64,000 bases of DNA from Agrobacterium larrymoorei (GCF_005145045.1 NZ_CP039691.1:1996001-2060000), one strand, 5' to 3'; shown: positions 1 to 9,259, counted from the stretch's first letter. Notes: generated by a model from the sequence alone, not told the origin. Translations and numbers: made by a program.

Positions 1-828
1 CTGGATCGTCTGACCATCGGCAAGACCGCCGCAGACGACGCGAATCGCGCCGCTGCGCGTCTCGAACAGTTCCGGGTTGGTGAGGTAGACGCAGGCGCAG
101 GCGTCATGCACCACCATGCCATCGCCGGTGCGGGTGTTGTAGAACTCGATGTAGAACTGCGACAGATCCGACAGAAGCTGAACGGCGGCACCGTTTTCCT
201 TGACCATATCGGCGAGGAACGCAGACGTCATGACCGTCTTCGTCGTGACGTCGAGGCCGATGACGGTGACACGCCAAGGGGCGGTGAAAACCAGATCGGC
301 AGCTTCGGGATCGCCATGAATATTGGCTTCCGCGGCGGGGCTGACATTGCCGTTGATATCGAAGGCGCCACCCATGATGATGACCTCCTTCACCAGCGCG
401 GCGAAATCGGGATCGGCCTTCAGCGCAAGCGCAAGGTTCGTCATACGGCCAACAGCAATCAGCGTCACTTCGCCCGGATTGGCCTTGACGGTATCGATGA
501 TGAAGTGATGCGCCGCGCGCGGATCGAGCGGCAGATCGACCGTTTCCGGCACGCCGATATTGCCGAGGCCATCTTCGCCGTGAATGAAGGTCGGGAAATG
601 GCCTTCAGGACGCGAAGGATCGAAGGTAACGCCAGCGCCCTTGGCGACAGGCGCTTCGAAAGCCCATTGCTGCTTCAGGTAAAGCGCATTGCGTGTGGTG
701 ATGTCGATAGGCGCATTGCCGAAAACGGTGGTGACGCCGATGAGATCGATATCGGGGTGGCGGTGCAGAAACAGCAGCGCCATTGCGTCATCGATGCCGG
801 GGTCCGTGTCGAAAATTACCTTATGCAT
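1..828 (-). CDS. Nucleoside hydrolase (IUNH family), 3' end cut by the window
   Basis: Enzymes of this family cleave the N-glycosidic bond of purine or pyrimidine nucleosides in salvage, usually in the cytosol. The reverse strand reads MHKVIFDTDPGIDDAMA from an ATG at 828; the Asp-rich DTDPGIDD loop at residues 7-14 is the calcium and ribose site of inosine-uridine hydrolases. Further in, IIMGGAFD and NIHGDPEAA match conserved family blocks. The 276 codons visible lack only the last few dozen residues of a usual ~310-320 residue protein. It is transcribed away from the permease gene that follows. Substrate preference cannot be read from the sequence. Confidence 0.9.
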   Translation of the reverse strand, partial: MHKVIFDTDPGIDDAMALLFLHRHPDIDLIGVTTVFGNAPIDITTRNALYLKQQWAFEAPVAKGAGVTFDPSRPEGHFPTFIHGEDGLGNIGVPETVDLPLDPRAAHHFIIDTVKANPGEVTLIAVGRMTNLALALKADPDFAALVKEVIIMGGAFDINGNVSPAAEANIHGDPEAADLVFTAPWRVTVIGLDVTTKTVMTSAFLADMVKENGAAVQLLSDLSQFYIEFYNTRTGDGMVVHDACACVYLTNPELFETRSGAIRVVCGGLADGQTIQ

Positions 829-1013
829 ACCTGTCCTCATTCGAATGCCGCCAAATGTCTGCGGGCGATTTGGTGGGCACAATAACCTGATGTGCGGCGG
901 GCGCAATCTTTTCCATGAGAGGGAACGCAACGGCTTTGAATAGCGGTTGCGGGACGGGCAATTCGGTGCCACAAGCGGCCAACAACATCACCCCCTCCCC
1001 GGAATTTCTTCCC

Positions 1014-1817
1014 GTGTTCGAACTCACTTTCCAGCTCTTCTTCATCCTCTTCCTTGTTGCGATCTTTGCCGGTTTCGTCGATTCCATCGCCGGTGGCGGA
1101 GGTCTGATCGTGCTGCCCGCAATGCTGATCATGGGAATACCACCGCTCGAGGCGTTGGGGACGAATAAATTGCAGGCGCAATTCGGCTCCGCTTCGGCAA
1201 CAATCGCCTATGCTCGTAAAGGCCATGTGAATTTGAGGGAGCAATTCCCGATGGCGCTGATGGCCTTGATCGGCGGCATGGCAGGCGCATTCACCGCATC
1301 CTTCGTGCCAGCGGATATTTTGCGGGCGATCATGCCTTTCCTGCTTGTGGCGATTGCAATCTATTTCGCGCTGAAGCCGAACCTCAGCGACATCGACAGC
1401 CACCGCCGGATCACGCCGTTCCTCTTCGGTCTGACGGTCGTGCCGCTGATCGGATTTTATGATGGCATTTTCGGGCCTGGCGCGGGCTCGTTCTATATGC
1501 TGGCCTTTGTCGGGCTTGCCGGTTTCGGCATGCTGAAGGCCACCGCCCATACGAAGCTTTTGAACTTCGGTTCCAACTTCGGCGGCTTCCTGATTTTCAC
1601 GCTCAATGGCGCGATACTGTGGAAGCTGGGCTTGGTGATGGGTCTCGGCCAGTTCCTCGGCGCGCAGGTCGGCTCCAAGCTGGCCATGAAGAACGGGGCG
1701 AAAATCATCCGCCCGCTTCTGGTCGTTTCCTGCATCGCAATGGCTGCGAGGCTGATCCTCGATACCAATGCGCCCTATTCTTTGGGCTGGATCATCGGCA
1801 AGCTGAGCGGCGGCTAA
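1014..1817 (+). CDS. TSUP (TauE/SafE) family membrane permease
   Basis: Predicted inner-membrane transporter of the TSUP superfamily, whose members export or import sulfite, sulfonates or other organic anions. The protein has about eight hydrophobic segments and the paired family motifs GFVDSIAGGGGLIVLP near the N terminus and GFYDGIFGPGAGSFYM in the middle, the internal duplication typical of TSUP. I place the start at the GTG at 1014, giving 267 residues with the first membrane segment directly after the start; an upstream in-frame ATG at 915 would add 33 low-complexity residues. It stands alone, divergent from the nucleoside hydrolase. The substrate is unknown. Confidence 0.85.
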   Translation: MFELTFQLFFILFLVAIFAGFVDSIAGGGGLIVLPAMLIMGIPPLEALGTNKLQAQFGSASATIAYARKGHVNLREQFPMALMALIGGMAGAFTASFVPADILRAIMPFLLVAIAIYFALKPNLSDIDSHRRITPFLFGLTVVPLIGFYDGIFGPGAGSFYMLAFVGLAGFGMLKATAHTKLLNFGSNFGGFLIFTLNGAILWKLGLVMGLGQFLGAQVGSKLAMKNGAKIIRPLLVVSCIAMAARLILDTNAPYSLGWIIGKLSGG

Positions 1818-1823
1818 GGCGGA

Positions 1824-2549
1824 TCAACCCCGCTCCAGCGCCATCATGTCTTCTGCGCCTTGCAGCACGATAACCGCGCCGATGATTTGATTGTTGGACG
1901 CGCGAAGCGGTGTCATCCGGCAGCGCGTGGCAAATTCTCTCTTGTTGCGATAGCCGTGATGGATGTAGTCGATCTTCTCGCCCGCAAAGCAGCGATCGAA
2001 GGCGGGCTTTGCCTGCGTGCGGAAACTTTCGTCACCGATAAATTCAGATACGTGGCACCCGATCATGGACAACGGGCTTCTATTGAGAATGCGCGCATTG
2101 ATCTGGTTGGTGAAAAGATAGCGGTAATCCCGCGTGATGACGCCAACGCGGTCCGGTAGGCTATCAAGAATGGCTTCATTGAACAGGGATTGATCGTAAA
2201 TATCCTGAAGAGGCGTTCGAACCTGTGCTGGTGGCGAGCGCTCCCCCGCAGAGATGGGAACGGTGCCGCCAAGAATATATCTGTCCAGCAGCGAAGACAT
2301 CGCAGTTGCCCTGCGGATGACAGCCGCCTTGTCGTCGGCCTCTTCACGTATCAGCGATGCGATGAACTGGAGCTGCGTGTGCACCTCTTCTGGCGTGCGG
2401 CCCTGATAAGACAATATATCGCCGATAATCGGCTCAAGCTCCCGATCAACGAGCCGGACAAGATCATCCTGACCCTGGTCCACTGCCTTACGCAACTGCA
2501 CGCACTTGATCGAAAAAGCCTGAAAGAGACCCTGTAATCCAGTGTCCAT
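1824..2549 (-). CDS. PAS-domain protein, paralog of the next gene
   Basis: Protein of 241 residues with an alpha-helical N-terminal half (about 1-100) and a C-terminal PAS fold (about 115-235; it contains ILDSLPDRVGVITRDYRYL and ends with GAVIVLQGAEDM). There is no kinase, GGDEF or HTH domain, so it is a stand-alone sensor or partner protein. The ATG at 2549 follows GGGGAG at good spacing; an upstream ATG at 2561 is less likely. It is clearly homologous along its whole length to the protein at 2905-3597, and the two lie in tandem. The ligand and target are unknown. Confidence 0.8.
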   Translation of the reverse strand: MDTGLQGLFQAFSIKCVQLRKAVDQGQDDLVRLVDRELEPIIGDILSYQGRTPEEVHTQLQFIASLIREEADDKAAVIRRATAMSSLLDRYILGGTVPISAGERSPPAQVRTPLQDIYDQSLFNEAILDSLPDRVGVITRDYRYLFTNQINARILNRSPLSMIGCHVSEFIGDESFRTQAKPAFDRCFAGEKIDYIHHGYRNKREFATRCRMTPLRASNNQIIGAVIVLQGAEDMMALERG

Positions 2550-2904
2550 TCCACTCCCCACCCGCTAATTCAGGAATACACCCCGGATTTAGCTTTACTC
2601 GCAAAAATAGTTATCCGAAGACATGAGTACTCTTCATGTTACGAAGGTCAATATATCAATTTTAGCAGTTCACTTGGAGAGCGGGACGTTCACGGATGAA
2701 CAAAATCAGTTGTGGGAACCGTGATTGCACCCGGAAACCCAACTTAAAGAGGATATAAGCGAAATAAAATACTCGAATGCCACGCCGAAGCAACCAAAGC
2801 ACGTCTTCATCACGGTGCAAGAAATAGTAGGGTCCCCGCGGCGAGGCAGCAGGAAATTCAATAAACAGCTAAAGCAATTTCAGCTTAAGAATGCGTCCGC
2901 ATTT
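2550..2904. other. Intergenic stretch between the two PAS genes
   Basis: About 355 bp, AT-richer than its surroundings. It must hold the promoter of the gene ending at 1824 and the 3' end of the upstream paralog's transcript. I see no terminator with a T-run, no tRNA and no convincing small ORF. Confidence 0.5.
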
Positions 2905-3597
2905 TCACGCCACCGCGCGGCTGCGGCGATCCTGCAATTCCTTGACCACCACGATAGCGCCAACGAGCTTGTAGGACGGGGAGTAGCACGGAGACATGTC
3001 GAAAGACTTGACCACGGTATGGCCGTCAGTGTCTTCGGCATAGGTGTACTTGCCCGCTTCACCCTTGAAGCATGCGTCCAGCTTCTGGCGGAAGGCCTGC
3101 TGGAAGTGATGAATGCCGACCAGTTCCGCTATGTGCTTGCCGATGATTTCGCTGACATTGGCGTGCAGCGAGGCGGCGTTTGCGGCATTGGTGTAATTGA
3201 TGCGGTAACCCGGCGAAACCACGACGACGCGCTCATCCAGATCGTCAAGCCGATCCTCATCGAGAATGACATAGGGGCTCCACTGGGCGCCATGCTCATC
3301 CGGGTTGCTGCCATCACGCGGAAGGCCCGCGCCGATATAGCGATCCACGAGCTTGCGCAGGACTTCAGAATTGCGCTGGACGCAGCCGATATCCTCGGCC
3401 TCCTCGTTGAGAAGATCGATGGCGAAGCGAAACTGCTCGAGGATTTCAGCGGAAGACGCGTTCTTTCTGCTGGTGATGCTTTCCAGAAGGTTGTCGAGTT
3501 CGCGGTCGAGCGTGGCGATTTTCGGCGCATCGTTGCGATCAACGGCGCTTTTCAGTTCCGCATATCGCTGCCAGAACAATTCTATCAATGTTTTCAA
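2905..3597 (-). CDS. PAS-domain protein, tandem paralog, probable TTG start
   Basis: Second member of the PAS pair, 230 residues from a TTG at 3597 that is preceded by GGGGAGTG. The reading frame stays open upstream to 3726. The N terminus from this TTG (LKTLIELFWQRYAELKSAVD) aligns directly with the paralog's MDTGLQGLFQAFSIKCVQLR, which supports the TTG. The order is a helical N-terminal region, then a PAS domain (VVVVSPGYRINYTNAANA to GAIVVVKEL). There is no output domain. Gene duplication with divergence is the simplest reading. The function is not known. Confidence 0.78.
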   Translation of the reverse strand: MKTLIELFWQRYAELKSAVDRNDAPKIATLDRELDNLLESITSRKNASSAEILEQFRFAIDLLNEEAEDIGCVQRNSEVLRKLVDRYIGAGLPRDGSNPDEHGAQWSPYVILDEDRLDDLDERVVVVSPGYRINYTNAANAASLHANVSEIIGKHIAELVGIHHFQQAFRQKLDACFKGEAGKYTYAEDTDGHTVVKSFDMSPCYSPSYKLVGAIVVVKELQDRRSRAVA

Positions 3598-3881
3598 CTC
3601 AACACTCCCCGAACGACCCCGGCATCCGCGCTTGGCGATCCTCTTTGGTCGATGGCGCGAAACCGCTATACGGTATGCCCGTAAAAAAATGATGTAACGC
3701 GTAGCAAGTTCGCCATCCAGGCACAATTATAAATACCACAGCCAGATGTGGTTTTACAAATGCCAGAAATAGTGAAGAAAAATAGGCATCGTAAAACTGC
3801 AATTGTACGGGAACATACCATCGCTGCAATCCCCGCGCGCAGTTTCGCGCGGATTGAGCAGCGGTAAATTGCCCCCGAGAA

Positions 3882-4820
3882 CTACTCGACGTCTACCTGC
3901 TTCTTGATGTGCCAGCGATCATGGTACCAGAGCCACTGGCCCGGATACTCCCGCACCCAGCTTTCCACCTTGTCGTTCAGCAACTGCGCGGTTTTTTCGA
4001 TATCGACGCTGCCCTTCTCATTGCGCGGAATCTCCACCTTCGGCTCAAGCTCCAGCCGGTAGCGGTTATCCGGCAGGCGGATGCAGCGTGCAGGATAGAC
4101 ATCGCAGCCGAACTGGCGCACCAGCTTGGCCAGCAGCGGGTTCGTCTGCACATCATTGCCGAAGAACTTTGTCGATAGACCCTTGCGGAACTTCTGGTCC
4201 ACCAGAACGCCGACGCCGCCTCCCCGCTCCAGCTGGCGTGCCAGTGCGAAGGACGAGCCCGCGTGAGACGGCACGAGATTGCCCATGCGCTCCTTGCGGA
4301 AATTGAAGATTTTCTCCGCAACGTAAGGATTGTTCGGCGGGCGGAACAATACCGTGACATCCAGCCCAAAGGCAGAGCTTGCGACAGGCAGAAGCTCGAA
4401 ATTGCCGGTATGGGCGGTGAAAACGATAAAGGGACGCGGATTGTCGCGAAGCTCCAGAAAGTTGTCGATGCCGACGACTTCGATGCGGCCCGGCTTCGTC
4501 TGGGCCGGGTCGTAATCGAAAAGCCGGTCCAGAAACACGTATTCTGCGGCAAGCCGTCCCATGTTTCCCCAGCTGTCGAGTGCGATTTCCCGGCGCTCTT
4601 CCTCCGTCTTTTCCGGGTAGGCGCGCGCCAGATTGAACAGCATCAGCTTATGCCGCGGCGTTTTCGGACCGATCTTGCGCGCCATTTTATCCGCGAACCG
4701 GATGGCCGGATCGGCAGGGAAAAGCTTCAGCAGGTTGAGAACGCCGAACGCGATGGTCGCGTTCAGCCACTGGCGAAAATGTTCGAGCGCCAGAACTACG
4801 CGCGTAATGAAGAGTTTCAC
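3882..4820 (-). CDS. lpxXL: Lipid A very-long-chain acyltransferase LpxXL
   Basis: Inner-membrane acyltransferase of the LpxL/HtrB family. By position it is the enzyme that moves the C28 hydroxy fatty acid from AcpXL onto rhizobial lipid A. The 312 residues include the catalytic HX4E motif HTGNFE at residues 137-142, and an N-terminal hydrophobic helix around residues 20-35. It is the last gene of the acpXL cluster and starts 3 bp after the dehydrogenase stop, so it is co-transcribed. Assignment as LpxXL rather than ordinary LpxL rests on the cluster. Confidence 0.9.
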   Translation of the reverse strand: MKLFITRVVLALEHFRQWLNATIAFGVLNLLKLFPADPAIRFADKMARKIGPKTPRHKLMLFNLARAYPEKTEEERREIALDSWGNMGRLAAEYVFLDRLFDYDPAQTKPGRIEVVGIDNFLELRDNPRPFIVFTAHTGNFELLPVASSAFGLDVTVLFRPPNNPYVAEKIFNFRKERMGNLVPSHAGSSFALARQLERGGGVGVLVDQKFRKGLSTKFFGNDVQTNPLLAKLVRQFGCDVYPARCIRLPDNRYRLELEPKVEIPRNEKGSVDIEKTAQLLNDKVESWVREYPGQWLWYHDRWHIKKQVDVE

Positions 4821-4823
4821 TGA

Positions 4824-5852
4824 TCAATCCATCCGGAGGACGATCTTGCCGAAGACCTGACGGGTCTCCATACGCTCGAGCGCCTTGTCGATATCATCGA
4901 AGGTTACTTCGGTATCGATGACGGGGTGTACAAGGCCGCGCGCCATTTTCTGCATGGCATTCGCCATGTTTTCCATACGGCAACCGAAGGAGCCGAGCAG
5001 CTTCAGCTGCTGCTGGAACAGCATCATCAGGTTGATTTCGGTGGAAACGCCGGACGTAGAACCACACGTCACCAGACGACCGCCGCGCTTCAGCGAGAAC
5101 ATGGAGCCTGCCCATGTGTCCTTGCCGACATGTTCGAACACAACATCGACGCCCTTCTTCTTGGTCAGCTTGCGCACGACGCCTTCGAAGCGGTCCACGC
5201 GGTAATTGATGACGTGATCGGCACCGAGCGCCTTGGCGCGCTCGATCTTGTCATCCGAACCGACGGTGGTGATGACGGTGCAGCCCATCTTCTTGGCAAG
5301 CTGGATGGCCGCCGTGCCGATGCCGGAGCCGCCAGCGTGAACAAGGATGGTTTCACCGGGCTGGAGCTTGGCATTGTCGAACAGCATATGCTCGACCGTG
5401 CCGAAGGTGACGGGCGCAAGTGCTGCGGCAACCGCATCCACATTCGGCGGGGCCAGAGCGAGCTGGCGGGCCGGGATGTTGATCTTTTCCTGCGCGAAGC
5501 CATCCAGATGGAAGCCGTGTACGCCGCCGACATTTTCGCAAAGGTTATCGCGACCGGCAACGCAGTGATGGCAGCGGCCGCAGATGCGCGCGCCATAGAT
5601 GGACACGAGCTGGCCGGGCAGAACATTGGAAACGCCGGGGCCGATGGCTTCCACCACGCCGGAGGCTTCCGCACCGATGGTGAGCGGCATCTTGCGCTTG
5701 GCAAATGCCATGCCGCGCCAGCCCCAGACATCGATATGGTTCAGCGCAACGGCCTTGACGCGGAGCGTGACTTCGCCCGGTGCCGGGGCTTCCGGTTCCG
5801 GCAGTTCCACTTTCTCAAGCTTACGGTCATCGACGAGTTGAAGAGCACGCAT
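4824..5852 (-). CDS. Zinc-type MDR dehydrogenase/reductase of the acpXL cluster
   Basis: Medium-chain dehydrogenase/reductase, 342 residues. A GroES-like N-terminal domain carries the four structural-zinc cysteines (C91, C94, C97, C105 in CGRCHHCVAGRDNLC), followed by a Rossmann domain with VHAGGSGIGTAAIQLAKKMG near residue 171. In rhizobial lipid A clusters this gene (often called adh2XL) sits between fabF1XL and lpxXL. A role as the reductase step of very-long-chain acyl synthesis is inferred from that context, not from the sequence. It starts 50 bp after fabF1XL. Confidence 0.87.
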   Translation of the reverse strand: MRALQLVDDRKLEKVELPEPEAPAPGEVTLRVKAVALNHIDVWGWRGMAFAKRKMPLTIGAEASGVVEAIGPGVSNVLPGQLVSIYGARICGRCHHCVAGRDNLCENVGGVHGFHLDGFAQEKINIPARQLALAPPNVDAVAAALAPVTFGTVEHMLFDNAKLQPGETILVHAGGSGIGTAAIQLAKKMGCTVITTVGSDDKIERAKALGADHVINYRVDRFEGVVRKLTKKKGVDVVFEHVGKDTWAGSMFSLKRGGRLVTCGSTSGVSTEINLMMLFQQQLKLLGSFGCRMENMANAMQKMARGLVHPVIDTEVTFDDIDKALERMETRQVFGKIVLRMD

Positions 5853-5902
5853 ATAGAAGTCCTTCGCCCGGAGGCGTTATAATATTTGAAGTTGGGAACC
5901 GA

Positions 5903-7189
5903 TTAAGCCGGTTCCCGCGTCATGACAAGGCTTGCGTTCTGGCCGCCGAAGCCGAAGGAGTTGGAAAGCACGGCGCTGACATCGGCGTCTCGCTTCACAT
6001 TCGGCACGACATCAAGAACGATTGTCGGATCTGGGTTGGCGTAGTTGATGGTCGGCGGAACGGTTCCGGTCAGCATCGTCTGCAACGAGAACACGGCTTC
6101 GACCGCGCCTGCAGCCGTCAGCGTATGGCCGATCATCGACTTGTTGGACGAGACGGGGATGGACTTCAGCCCTTCGCCGAAGACGGCGAGCATGGAGCCA
6201 TATTCCATCTTGTCGTTTTCCGGCGTCGAGGTGCCGTGGGCGTTGACGTAACCGATGTCGCTTTCGGCAATTCCGGCATCGGCAAGCGCTGCACGGATGG
6301 TCGCAATTGCGGGGCCGCCATCGGGAGACGAGCGGGTGCGGTGGAAGCTGTCAGCCTTTTCCCCGGCCCCTTTGATGATGCCCAGAACCTTTGCACCACG
6401 GGCAACAGCCGATTCCAGCGATTCCAGCACGAGCGTCGCCGCACCTTCGGCAATGACGAAGCCATCGCGATCCTTGCTGAATGGCTTGGAGGCTTTTTCC
6501 GGCGGATCGTTCTGCGTGGAAAGAGCCGAGAGCAGCGAGAAGCGGATGAGCGCTTCGGCACTGACCGATCCGTCGGTCGCAACAGTCAGTGCACGGTCCG
6601 TACGGCCCTGACGGATGGCCTCGACGCCAAGTTGGATGGCCGTGGCACCTGATGCGCAGGCCGTGGACAGCGTGACCGGCAGGCCGCGCGTGCCGAACTT
6701 ATCCGAGAGCCGCTCGGAAATCGCGCCGAAAAGAGCGGCTTCCTGGAAGGCCGGATCGGGGCGTTCGCGAAGTGCAGCCATGAAACGATCATAAGCATCG
6801 CCCGGCTTTGCAGCGGGCGGAGAACGGTCGCCAAGTTCGAAACGGGCGCTCCATTCCGGCTCGATTGGCGGGGCTGCGAGAAACAGCGGGCCGCCAAAAT
6901 CACCGGAAAGACCGGCCTGCGCCAAGGCCTCGATGGTGGTTTCGCGGGCGAAAGCATAGGAGCGCTCGACCGAATTCGGTACCGGAATATCGATGAAATC
7001 GACCGTGCCACAGATCTTTGTGGAGAGGTTGTCCGTCGGGAAACGGGTGATCTTGTGGATGCCTGACTTGCCGGAGGTCAAAGCCGACCAGTTATCCTCA
7101 AGCCCCTGCCCCAAGGACGTGATGATGCCCATGCCGGTGACGGCAACGATGGGGCGGCCAAGGTGATCCCTGAAATTGCTGGATGCCAT
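5903..7189 (-). CDS. fabF1XL: 3-oxoacyl-ACP synthase FabF1XL (active ketosynthase)
   Basis: Condensing enzyme that extends acyl chains on AcpXL toward the C28 fatty acid of lipid A. All three catalytic residues of KAS II enzymes are visible: Cys178 in STACASG, His318 in NAHGTST and His355 in KSMIGHTL. At 428 residues it is of normal length. It begins 12 bp after its neighbour FabF2XL, which lacks these residues, so the two probably form a heterodimer. The role comes from the conserved rhizobial cluster. Confidence 0.92.
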   Translation of the reverse strand: MASSNFRDHLGRPIVAVTGMGIITSLGQGLEDNWSALTSGKSGIHKITRFPTDNLSTKICGTVDFIDIPVPNSVERSYAFARETTIEALAQAGLSGDFGGPLFLAAPPIEPEWSARFELGDRSPPAAKPGDAYDRFMAALRERPDPAFQEAALFGAISERLSDKFGTRGLPVTLSTACASGATAIQLGVEAIRQGRTDRALTVATDGSVSAEALIRFSLLSALSTQNDPPEKASKPFSKDRDGFVIAEGAATLVLESLESAVARGAKVLGIIKGAGEKADSFHRTRSSPDGGPAIATIRAALADAGIAESDIGYVNAHGTSTPENDKMEYGSMLAVFGEGLKSIPVSSNKSMIGHTLTAAGAVEAVFSLQTMLTGTVPPTINYANPDPTIVLDVVPNVKRDADVSAVLSNSFGFGGQNASLVMTREPA

Positions 7190-7201
7190 GGTCTCTACTC
7201 C

Positions 7202-8395
7202 TCAAACGTCTTTGGAAAGAACGGCGACACCTTCGCCGCGCACATGGCCAACCGTGGTGACGACCGCCTGCCCTGCGGCAGAGGCCATCGGCTTTTCAGC
7301 GGCACTATCGAAGGCCGGAACCTTCGCGCCGCTTTGCAGAGCGAGTGCCGCCAGCGCGAGACCCAGCGGGAACTGCGCCTCAAGTCCATGGCCGGTGACA
7401 CCGCTAAAGCCGCGAATGGCAGCATTGGGCAGCGCCTTTTCGATGATGTCCTTCTCACGAACCGTCAGGCCGTCAAACCCGCTGGCACCGGAAAAGACGA
7501 CGGTCTCGGCTGCATCCTTGGCTGGAGCGAGAAGACGCTCAAGACGCGTCTCCAGCTTGCCCTCTTCACGGCTGCCGCGATCACCTTCGATGGCATCGAT
7601 GCGGGCATAAATATGCGCGCCGCGTGCTTCTGCGCGCTTGCGCGATTCCAGAACGAGGAACGCGCCGACGGAACCGGTGATCATGCCACCGCCCTCGCCT
7701 TCGGAGCGAGACCACAATGGCTGCCATTCACCCTGCGCATGTGCGCCGATGGCTTCGAACAACAGCGTCATGTCGGGGCGTTCGGCAGCAAATGCACCGC
7801 CAACCAAGGCATGCGTCGATTCGCCGGAACGGATGCGGTAAAATGCGGTCTCGACCGCAGAAATGCCCGCACCCTCTTCGCCCATGAAAGTGCGCGAGGA
7901 ACCCGTGACCTTGTGGACGATGGAGATGTTGCCAGCCATCAGGTTCGAAAGCTGGGCGAGGAACAGCGTCGGGCGGAGTTCGGTCGTCAGCTTCTCGTTG
8001 AGCATGACTTCGCGGTCGTTGCGCTTCAGGCCCTCATCGACGATCAGCGTATCGACATTGATATCGCGCTCGCCACCACCGGCAGCGACGATCATATCCA
8101 TCGTGCCGCAGGCTTCCGCATCTTCCTTCAGACCAGCATCGTCAAGCGCAAGACCGGCGGCGAAGACACCGAGGCGCTGCCAGTTTTCCATCTGGCGCTG
8201 ATCCTTGCGGCCAATCTGAGCGGACCAATCGATTTCCGGCAGCGGATGGATAGGATAAGGCGCAAACTTTTCCGTCTCCACAATCGCCTGCGGCGTCGTA
8301 ATGCTGGAGAGCAGCGCAATATGGGCGTCTTTACCGACACCATGACAGGTCACGATACCGACCCCGGTAATCACCACATCATTGTCAGACTTCAT
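7202..8395 (-). CDS. fabF2XL: Ketosynthase-like FabF2XL lacking the catalytic Cys
   Basis: Thiolase-fold protein of 397 residues related to FabF. Where FabF has TACSTG, this protein has KVTGSSRTFMG (about residues 162-171) with no cysteine. The NAHGTST block is also absent, replaced by FSGASGFDGL near 301. Only the second histidine region survives (GVTGHGLEAQ, His336). This resembles the KS-beta or chain-length-factor half of type II polyketide synthases, so it probably works as the non-condensing partner of FabF1XL, perhaps setting chain length. That is inference. It lies 323 bp downstream of fabZ, with a repeat element between. Confidence 0.88.
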   Translation of the reverse strand: MKSDNDVVITGVGIVTCHGVGKDAHIALLSSITTPQAIVETEKFAPYPIHPLPEIDWSAQIGRKDQRQMENWQRLGVFAAGLALDDAGLKEDAEACGTMDMIVAAGGGERDINVDTLIVDEGLKRNDREVMLNEKLTTELRPTLFLAQLSNLMAGNISIVHKVTGSSRTFMGEEGAGISAVETAFYRIRSGESTHALVGGAFAAERPDMTLLFEAIGAHAQGEWQPLWSRSEGEGGGMITGSVGAFLVLESRKRAEARGAHIYARIDAIEGDRGSREEGKLETRLERLLAPAKDAAETVVFSGASGFDGLTVREKDIIEKALPNAAIRGFSGVTGHGLEAQFPLGLALAALALQSGAKVPAFDSAAEKPMASAAGQAVVTTVGHVRGEGVAVLSKDV

Positions 8396-8600
8396 AATCC
8401 GTCATCCTTCGTCGCTTTTCCGAGCCAATGCGGTCACGGACGAGCCATCAAAGCGGTAAAAAACCGCACGTGCCATGCGAAATAAAGGGCGAGATGCAGC
8501 TTTGCAATGGCGAAGGCCACAAGAGGCGCCGCGATGCGTGGTTTTTCAGCGTTTTAGAGTTGGAAAATAGGGGCAACGATGAGGGTGAGCTCCTACCCTC

Positions 8601-8714
8601 CCTCATTCCTGTGCTTGTCACAGGAATCCTGTCGACGCGCGTCTGCGCGGCGGAAGGACTCTTTCAGCCCAGGACTGGGCTGGCTGGATTCCTGTGACAA
8701 GCACAGGAATGAGG
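8601..8714. repeat. Palindromic intergenic element A (RIME-like), inside the acpXL cluster
   Basis: Perfect 29-bp terminal inverted repeats (8601-8629 and 8686-8714) that each fold as a hairpin around CTTG/CAAG. They enclose a core starting GACGCGCGTCTGCGCG and a further hairpin CAGCCC-AGGACT-GGGCTG. The element begins 4 bp after the fabZ stop codon, so it would be in the operon mRNA. The same core recurs at 20037-20148. The rest of the 323-bp gap (8396-8600) holds only a small GCGGT/ACCGC hairpin near 8453. Confidence 0.85.
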
Positions 8715-8718
8715 AAAT

Positions 8719-9198
8719 TCAAACGGAGGTATCCGCAGCAATCGCTGCCATCAAACCCACTTCCTCGGCGCGCTTCTTCACGATGGGGCCAAGTGGAATC
8801 TCGGAGAACGGCATGGTGCGCAGCTTCAGTTGCGCATCGCAGACCTTCTTGCCCTCGCAGGTGATCTTGGCCTTGGTCACGGCAAAGCCCGAGCCGTCAT
8901 GTTCCAGATAGGCTTCGATATCGAGAACAGCGTTTGGCTCGACAAAGGTACGCATCTTCGCACCATCGACCGTCATCAGGAAGGGCATGGCGGCGAAATC
9001 GGTCATGGCGAGAACCAGCATGCCGGAGGTCTGGGCCATGGTTTCGATGAGAAGCACGCCCGGAACCAGTGGCATGCCCGGGAAATGACCTTCGAAGACA
9101 GGGCTCTTATCCGGCACGACCGAACGGGCCTTGAGAATTCGGGCCGATCTGTCGATGGATTCGATGCGGTCCACCATCTGGAAGTATTCGAGGAGCAT
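8719..9198 (-). CDS. fabZXL: 3-hydroxyacyl-ACP dehydratase FabZ of the acpXL cluster
   Basis: Hot-dog-fold dehydratase that removes water from 3-hydroxyacyl-AcpXL in each elongation round. The FabZ active-site block GHFPGMPLVPGVLLIETMAQ is complete, with His38 and Glu52 as the catalytic pair. Length is 159 residues, normal for FabZ. It lies between acpXL and fabF2XL on the same strand; both flanking gaps carry palindromic repeats, so the operon is probably still transcribed through. There is no HotDog fusion or truncation. Confidence 0.92.
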   Translation of the reverse strand: MLLEYFQMVDRIESIDRSARILKARSVVPDKSPVFEGHFPGMPLVPGVLLIETMAQTSGMLVLAMTDFAAMPFLMTVDGAKMRTFVEPNAVLDIEAYLEHDGSGFAVTKAKITCEGKKVCDAQLKLRTMPFSEIPLGPIVKKRAEEVGLMAAIAADTSV

Positions 9199-9259
9199 GG
9201 TTTTGGTCCGTGGAGTGTAGGCTGTGGAGGTGCTTTAAGCAGACACCGTCCAGTCACTG

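Noticed and set aside
2725..3684. Plus-strand ORF of 319 codons opposite the second PAS gene
   Set aside because: The minus strand encodes a clear PAS paralog; the plus product has no recognisable pattern.
3834..3855. Terminator after lpxXL
   Set aside because: CCGCGCG/CGCGCGG pairing exists, but no T-run follows on the minus strand; left unassigned.
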